Source of the DNA: Bog-159 sp049520215 | Lineage (GTDB): Bacteria; Acidobacteriota; Terriglobia; Bryobacterales; Bryobacteraceae | Direction of reading: 5' to 3' | Length of the DNA: 19,422 bases | NCBI GenBank assembly: GCA_049520215.1 | Contig: JBEKPZ010000284.1 | Coordinates: forward strand, 1 to 19,422 | Shown here: piece by piece, positions 15,473 through 19,422 of the stretch | Layout: every line of letters begins with the position of its first letter | How positions within the stretch are numbered: the stretch's first letter is position 1 | The notes under the pieces: generated by a model | The model's input: only the letters and a program-made list of their open reading frames with translations | The model's database searches: none | Told to the model about the DNA's origin: nothing | Translations under genes and position numbers: made by a program

Positions 15473-15615
15473 AGCCGCGCTGTGCGACCCAGTCGCAGGC
15501 GGGCAAAACAGGAGCCGCTATGATACCTGCTCGCGGGTTGCTGGTCCAAGCGCATACGCAGGAGCACCGGCTGGGTGTTCTGCACACCGATGCTCGAGAA
15601 CGCAGTACCCAGTGC
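15442..15615 (+). pseudogene. Relic of a YoeB/Txe-type mRNA interferase toxin
   Basis: Three scattered pieces match the toxin family in the right order. Frame 1 at 15442-15471 reads VFHSKFREEL, like the start of YoeB-type toxins. Frame 2 at 15506-15520 reads KQEPL, then TGA, then YLLAGCWSKRI (15524-15556), matching the family's GKPEPLK...GxWSRRI. Frame 1 from 15556 reads TQEHRLGVLHTDARE, matching IxxEHRLVY. About 20-25 central residues are missing, one in-frame stop and at least one frameshift occur, and the usual terminal RYHY is gone. The piece follows a YefM antitoxin with overlap, as an intact pair would. Active toxin is impossible in this state. Recognition rests on remembered family motifs, not alignment. 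Confidence 0.72.
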
Positions 15616-15675
15616 GCCCGCCCCCGATCAAGCTGCCCAGGGATAATATAGTCTCTTCCAATCCGGGAGGACATC

Positions 15676-16962
15676 ATGCAATTATCGCGACGGGATTGTT
15701 TGGGACTGCTGGGCGCGGGTGCGGCCCTGGCAGCCGCGCCGGGCGGCGACGCTGACCGTGATCGGCGCATGCAATGGTGGCACGACGCCAGATTTGGCAT
15801 GTTCATTCACTGGGGGCTGTATAGCGTCCTGGGCCGCCATGAATGGGCCATGGAGGAGGAAGGCATCCCCGTTGCGGAATACCAACTCCTCGCCAACCGC
15901 TTTACGCCGCAACCCAACGCCGCGCGTGCCTGGGCGCGGCTGGCCAGGCAGGCCGGCCAGAAATACATGGTGATGACCACCAAACACCATGAGGGCTTCT
16001 GCCTGTTCAACACCCAGCACACTGATTACTGCGCGGCCAAGCAGGCCTGCGGCCGCGACCTGGTGAAGGAATTCGTCGAGGCCGTCCGCGGCGAAGGGCT
16101 GCGCGTGGGATTCTATCACTCGCTGATGGACTGGCACCATCCCGACGGAGCCCGTTGCCTGCACGACGAGGCCGCGCGCCGCCGGTTCGTCGACTACGTG
16201 CACGGCGAGATCCGCGAGCTGATGACCAATTACGGCAAGATCGATGTGCTCTGGTACGACGTGGCCTGGCCGCTGGACGCCGCCGGTTGGGAATCCGAGA
16301 AGATGAACAAGATGGTGTTCGAGCTGCAGCCGGATATCATCGTCAACAACCGCAATCAGCTTCCCGGCGACTTCTCCACGCCTGAGCAGGAGATCAGCGC
16401 CGCCAAGGGCGGCCGCGCCTGGGAGTCGTGCATGACCATGAACGATAGCTGGGGCTATCAGGCCGCCGACGACGCCTGGAAGACGCCCAAACAGGTCGTG
16501 CGCAACCTGGCTCTGTGTGCGCGGGATGGCGGGAATTACCTGCTCAACATAGGCCCGCGCCCGGACGGATCCATCCCCGAGGATTCGGTTAGAATCCTGA
16601 CGGCGGTGGGCCGCTGGATGGAGCACAACGGCCAGACCATCTATCAGGCGGAGCCATGCCGCGTGCGTGCGTCCGAGTTCGCGGGCTTCACGCGCAAGGG
16701 CAACACGCTGTATATGCACGTGCATTTCTGGCCCGGCGAGACCTTGGCTCTGGGCGGATTGAAGACCAAGGTGCTATCCGCGAGGCTGCTGGCCGGCGGC
16801 CCGCCGGTGGAGTTCGAGCAGGAGCAGTTCCGCGTGCGCTTCAAGGGCTTGCCGAAAAATGCGCCGGACAATCCCGTCACCGTGCTGGCCATCGAGTGCG
16901 AGTCCGAACCGGTTCAGGATACAGGAGCCGTGCGGCGGGACCGTCCGCGCCTGAACGCGTAG
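15676..16962 (+). CDS. Exported alpha-L-fucosidase, glycoside hydrolase family 29
   Basis: The enzyme should cleave terminal alpha-L-fucose with retention. Its 428 residues begin with a Tat-like signal (SRRDCLGLLGAGAALAAAP, Arg5-Arg6), then the GH29 barrel: WWHDARFGMFIHWGLYSVLGR (34-54), MTTKHHEGFCLF (100-111), FYHSLMDWHHP (147-156), KIDVLWYDVAWP (188-199) with putative nucleophile Asp195, and NYLLNIGPRPDG near 300. A short beta-sandwich-like C-terminus follows (about 330-428). Activity on other alpha-L-sugars is possible; the general acid is not assigned because it varies in position. GGGAGG at 15665-15670 supports ATG 15676. The AT-rich GATAATATAG at 15642-15651 may hold a -10 element. Confidence 0.93.
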   Translation: MQLSRRDCLGLLGAGAALAAAPGGDADRDRRMQWWHDARFGMFIHWGLYSVLGRHEWAMEEEGIPVAEYQLLANRFTPQPNAARAWARLARQAGQKYMVMTTKHHEGFCLFNTQHTDYCAAKQACGRDLVKEFVEAVRGEGLRVGFYHSLMDWHHPDGARCLHDEAARRRFVDYVHGEIRELMTNYGKIDVLWYDVAWPLDAAGWESEKMNKMVFELQPDIIVNNRNQLPGDFSTPEQEISAAKGGRAWESCMTMNDSWGYQAADDAWKTPKQVVRNLALCARDGGNYLLNIGPRPDGSIPEDSVRILTAVGRWMEHNGQTIYQAEPCRVRASEFAGFTRKGNTLYMHVHFWPGETLALGGLKTKVLSARLLAGGPPVEFEQEQFRVRFKGLPKNAPDNPVTVLAIECESEPVQDTGAVRRDRPRLNA

Positions 16963-16966
16963 AAGT

Positions 16967-16984
16967 GCGGGGCTGAAGCCCCGC
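16967..16984. repeat. Hairpin 1 of a second back-to-back palindrome pair
   Basis: GCGGGGCT-GA-AGCCCCGC is a perfect 8-bp stem with a 2-base loop. It begins four bases after the fucosidase stop and abuts the next hairpin with no gap, the same architecture as at 6390-6427. Confidence 0.65.
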
Positions 16985-17000
16985 GCGGGATAAATCCCGC
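16985..17000. repeat. Hairpin 2 of the second palindrome pair
   Basis: GCGGGAT-AA-ATCCCGC is a perfect 7-bp stem with a 2-base loop, placed just before the convergent small membrane gene's stop. No T tract follows on either strand, so it is less a classical terminator than a REP-like or transcript-stabilising element. Confidence 0.65.
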
Positions 17001-17004
17001 CCTC

Positions 17005-17187
17005 CTACCAGCCGGCTTTGTGGGCGATTAGCGTCTTGAGCGTCAGCCCGCCAAGAAAGATGCAGACCGCCGTGCGCATCTGGACGAGCCTGCCGCCAAC
17101 GTAAAAACCAGCGCTGCCTAGCGTGAACCAGGCCAGCACGGCCAGCACCGCATAGCAGCCCAGCGCGAATGACAGGCGTTTGTGCAC
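17005..17187 (-). CDS. Small two-span membrane protein, function unknown
   Basis: The 60-residue reading frame starts at GTG 17187 and gives an N-terminus with basic MHKR, then a hydrophobic segment (LSFALGCYAVLAVLAWFTL, about 5-23) and a second one (about 43-56, AVCIFLGGLTLKTL), a believable small integral membrane protein. I do not recognise a family. It fits the space exactly between the palindrome pair and the divergent histidine kinase, and no other frame here looks coding. The GTG start and small size keep confidence moderate. Confidence 0.5.
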   Translation of the reverse strand: MHKRLSFALGCYAVLAVLAWFTLGSAGFYVGGRLVQMRTAVCIFLGGLTLKTLIAHKAGW

Positions 17188-17266
17188 GAATCTTCATTGT
17201 GCCACGGCGCCCGGCTTAAGCCCGAAAACGCCGATAATAAAGGATGCCCCCAGGAACCGCGTGAAC

Positions 17267-18649
17267 ATGCCGGACATCGCGCTGCTCTACTCGCCGCAGA
17301 ATCGCGCCCGCGCGCTCACCGCGGCCGCCGCGCTGGTCGTCATCGTCGCCTCGGTGGACTGGGTCGTCAAGCCCAATTTCTCACTGCACTTCCTGTACCT
17401 GTTCCCCATCATGCTGGCCGGCGGTTTTCTGTCCCGCTGGCAGATCGCAGCGCTGGGCGTCTGCTGCGCGGTGCTGGGCGAGTTGTTCAGTCCCTTTCCG
17501 CAGGCCGACGCCGCCACCCGCATGGCCATGATGAGCGTCGCTTTCACCGGCACCGGCCTGTTCGTCTCCGAACTGGTACACAAGCGGCAACTGGTAGTGG
17601 AGCATTTGCAGCAGCTCACCGAACAGATCCGCCACCGTGAAGACGCCGAACAGCAGATCCGGATTCTGATCGAATCGAGCCCGGCCGCCATCGTTACGGT
17701 GGATTCCTCGGGTTCCATCGATCTGGCCAACCAGGCCGCCGTACAACTGCTGGCGCCCGGCCGCGCCCTCGCCGGCGAGCCGATCCGCAACTATCTGCCC
17801 GCGCTCGAATCGGTGGCGCAAGGCCACCGGTCACAGTCGTTCCGCACATCCATGCAGTGCAAGGGACAGCGGCGCGATGGCGAAGTCTTCCTGGCAGCCA
17901 TCTGGTTTTCCACCTACAAGACGCTCTCCGGCCCCAAGCTGGCGGCCATCGTCGTGGATCTTTCCGAAGATCTGCGCGACCGCGAAGACCTGAGCCTGAA
18001 TCATCTGCTCAAGAACACGCGCATTCTCATGAGCGCCATGTCGCATGAGATCCGCAATCTGTGCGGCGCGGTTTCCGCGGTCGGGAAGAATCTGGCGCGC
18101 GTGGAAGGGCTGGCCGGAAACCAGGATTTCGAGGCGCTGCAAACGCTGACCCAAGGCCTGGAGAAGATCGCCTCGCTCGAGTTGCAGGCTTCCCCGGAGG
18201 ATCAAGCCCTCGCTGTGGACGTGATGGACGTGCTGGATGAGCTGCGCGTATTGATCGAGCCTTCCTGCCGGGAGGCGCAGATCGCAGTCCACTGGCAGAT
18301 CGCCGCGAGCCTGCCCTTGGTGTGGGCCGATTCTTACGGGCTGCTGCAGGTCTTCCTGAATCTGGCGCGCAACAGCCAGCGGGCCATCGAGAACTGCCCG
18401 CGCAAGGATCTGACCATCGCGGCCACCGCGGAGGAAGACTCGGTGGTCATCCGGTTCGAAGATACCGGCGTCGGCGTCCCTTCTCCGCAGCAGTTGTTCC
18501 GGCCTTTTCAGCCGGGCGCGGACGGCACGGGCCTGGGGCTCTACGTATCGCGCGCCATCTTGCGCAGCTTCCGCGGTGAGTTGCGTTACGAGGCGCGTTC
18601 GGCGGGCTGTTGCTTTGCGGTGGTGCTGGCGCCGCTAATGGAGGCCTGA
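17267..18649 (+). CDS. Membrane sensor histidine kinase with PAS domain
   Basis: The 460-residue protein starts at ATG 17267; an in-frame GTG at 17261 sits at a better distance from AGGA (17252-17255) and would add two residues. Membrane spans are at about 16-34, 41-54, 58-76 and 87-102, a MASE-like set of helices. A short coiled coil follows (105-130). A PAS domain covers about 131-235 (ILIESSPAAIVTVDSSGSIDLANQAA). The phosphoacceptor region is SAMSHEIRNLCGAVS with His260. The ATPase domain has an N box FLNLARNSQRA (363-373), DTGVGVP (399-405) and GTGLGLYVS (420-428). A signal is likely sensed in the membrane or by the PAS pocket. It passes phosphate to the next gene's product, whose start overlaps this stop. 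Confidence 0.92.
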   Translation: MPDIALLYSPQNRARALTAAAALVVIVASVDWVVKPNFSLHFLYLFPIMLAGGFLSRWQIAALGVCCAVLGELFSPFPQADAATRMAMMSVAFTGTGLFVSELVHKRQLVVEHLQQLTEQIRHREDAEQQIRILIESSPAAIVTVDSSGSIDLANQAAVQLLAPGRALAGEPIRNYLPALESVAQGHRSQSFRTSMQCKGQRRDGEVFLAAIWFSTYKTLSGPKLAAIVVDLSEDLRDREDLSLNHLLKNTRILMSAMSHEIRNLCGAVSAVGKNLARVEGLAGNQDFEALQTLTQGLEKIASLELQASPEDQALAVDVMDVLDELRVLIEPSCREAQIAVHWQIAASLPLVWADSYGLLQVFLNLARNSQRAIENCPRKDLTIAATAEEDSVVIRFEDTGVGVPSPQQLFRPFQPGADGTGLGLYVSRAILRSFRGELRYEARSAGCCFAVVLAPLMEA

Positions 18650-19317
18650 TGCCGAGGCTTGAAACTACGGAAACGCCTGGCCGCATCCGTATCCTGGTGG
18701 TGGACGATCATACGCTGTTTCGCGAGAGCGTGGCGCGGCTGTTGGCGGTCGAGCCCGATTTCGAAATCGCGGGTCACTGCGCGTCGGCCGCCGACGCGTT
18801 GCGGTTGGTGGCAAGAACGCCCGTGGACGTGGTCCTGCTCGACTACGACTTGGGCGACGGCAAGGGCACGGACTTCCTCGCCAAGGCGCAAAGCGTGGGA
18901 TTCACCGGCAGGATCTTGGTGGTCACCGCGGGTGTCTCCGAAGTGGAGGCCGCGGCGATGATCCGCCAGGGCATCGCCGGCATCTTGCGGAAACATTGCT
19001 CCCCCGCCGCGCTGGCGCAAAGCATCCGCGACGTGAGCGGCGGCAAGGACTACTTCGAACCCGGCTACCTGCGGTCCGTCCTGGCGGGAATCGCCGCGCC
19101 CGCCCCGGAGTATCAACGCAAGCAGCTCACCGAGCGCGAGCGCCAGGTGCTGCGCTATGTATTCGAAGGGCTGGCGAACAAGGAGATTGCCGACCGTTTG
19201 CAGGTTTCGGAAAGCTCCGTGAAGGCCACCCTGCAGCAGTTGTTTTCCAAGACGGGCGTGCGCACGCGCAGCCAGCTCGTGCGCACGGCGCTGGAGAACT
19301 ACAAGGACCAGCTCTGA
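18649..19317 (+). CDS. NarL/FixJ-type response regulator, LuxR helix-turn-helix
   Basis: The 222-residue protein begins at ATG 18649, overlapping the kinase stop (TGATG); an alternative start at 18610 lies within the kinase gene and adds unlikely residues. The receiver domain (about 13-130) has the acidic pair Asp19-Asp20 in LVVDDH, phosphoacceptor Asp65 in VVLLDYD, Thr93 in VVTAG and Lys115 in ILRKH. The output domain (about 155-215) is LuxR type: LTERERQVLRYVFEGLANKEIADRL, then SESSVKATLQQLFSKTGVRTRSQL. It should bind DNA as a dimer after phosphorylation by the kinase. The target genes are not evident; the convergent fucosidase region is not an obvious regulon. Confidence 0.95.
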   Translation: MPRLETTETPGRIRILVVDDHTLFRESVARLLAVEPDFEIAGHCASAADALRLVARTPVDVVLLDYDLGDGKGTDFLAKAQSVGFTGRILVVTAGVSEVEAAAMIRQGIAGILRKHCSPAALAQSIRDVSGGKDYFEPGYLRSVLAGIAAPAPEYQRKQLTERERQVLRYVFEGLANKEIADRLQVSESSVKATLQQLFSKTGVRTRSQLVRTALENYKDQL

Positions 19318-19422
19318 GGGGGAACGCACTCGCTGAGCCAGGGATGCAGAAATGCAATTTCGCCCGCACAAATCCTGCCATCCTCGCGCGGGCGCAAAGG
19401 GATGCGCGGGCGATAGACCTCC
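19318..19422. other. Intergenic tail, no gene seen
   Basis: The last 105 bases after the regulator hold no supported gene. There is a small palindrome GAAAT-GCA-ATTTC (19349-19361) and a 9-base direct repeat GCGCGGGCG (19386-19394 and 19404-19412). Neither is clearly functional, and there is no T tract for a terminator. Confidence 0.6.

Noticed and set aside
15469..15651. A 60-residue open frame starting at TTG 15469 as a new gene
   Set aside because: Its recognisable pieces (QEHRLG, the preceding FREEL) are better explained as fragments of a decayed toxin; no start signal.
19386..19412. Direct repeat GCGCGGGCG as an attachment or operator site
   Set aside because: Only nine bases, GC-rich, and near the window edge; expected by chance in such DNA.

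Overview
The window is GC-rich, densely coded bacterial DNA. The gene set resembles soil Acidobacteriota of the Solibacter/Bryobacter kind: a TIGR03790-type protein, exported GH3 and GH29 glycosidases, a Tat-exported Gfo/Idh/MocA oxidoreductase beside a URO-D-fold protein, a bacterial eqolisin, a bactofilin, and short palindromes after genes. This placement is inferred from gene content; no rRNA, tRNA or CRISPR array is visible.

Layout. 1-523 (-) is the 5' part of a TIGR03790-like exported protein. It diverges, with only 20 bases between starts, from a GH3 glycosidase (544-2616). The GH3 gene converges on a secreted glutamic peptidase of family G1 (3434-2628). Next come a membrane-anchored alpha/beta hydrolase and an exported cupin, translationally coupled (3550-6374). 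A minus-strand cluster follows, from 9409 down to 6431: zinc-ribbon bactofilin, URO-D-like protein, Tat-exported oxidoreductase. From 9502 a plus-strand operon carries two acyl-CoA dehydrogenases, the first broken by a one-base frameshift, and a short-chain dehydrogenase (to 12622).

Just 18 bases later begins a two-gene cassette (12641-15164). It encodes an ABC-type ATPase and an HNH nuclease with the hallmarks of a Septu (PtuA/PtuB) anti-phage system, with an unrecognised N-terminal extension on the ATPase and a long C-terminal region on the nuclease. Directly behind it lies a YefM-type antitoxin (15209-15472). The following bases, read in two frames, still spell pieces of a YoeB/Txe toxin (about 15442-15615), so this looks like a decayed toxin-antitoxin locus. 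The block is best read as a small defence/TA insertion between metabolic genes.

The rest is a GH29 alpha-L-fucosidase (15676-16962), a 60-residue membrane protein (17187-17005), and a two-component system of a membrane PAS histidine kinase and a LuxR-type regulator with overlapping stop and start codons (17267-19317). The last 105 bases hold no recognisable gene. Back-to-back hairpins sit between two of the convergent gene pairs (6390-6427 and 16967-17000).

The main theme is polysaccharide and glycoside breakdown by exported enzymes, plus one acyl-CoA oxidation operon. The most interesting parts are the Septu-like cassette, the fossil YefM-YoeB pair, and the frameshifted dehydrogenase.
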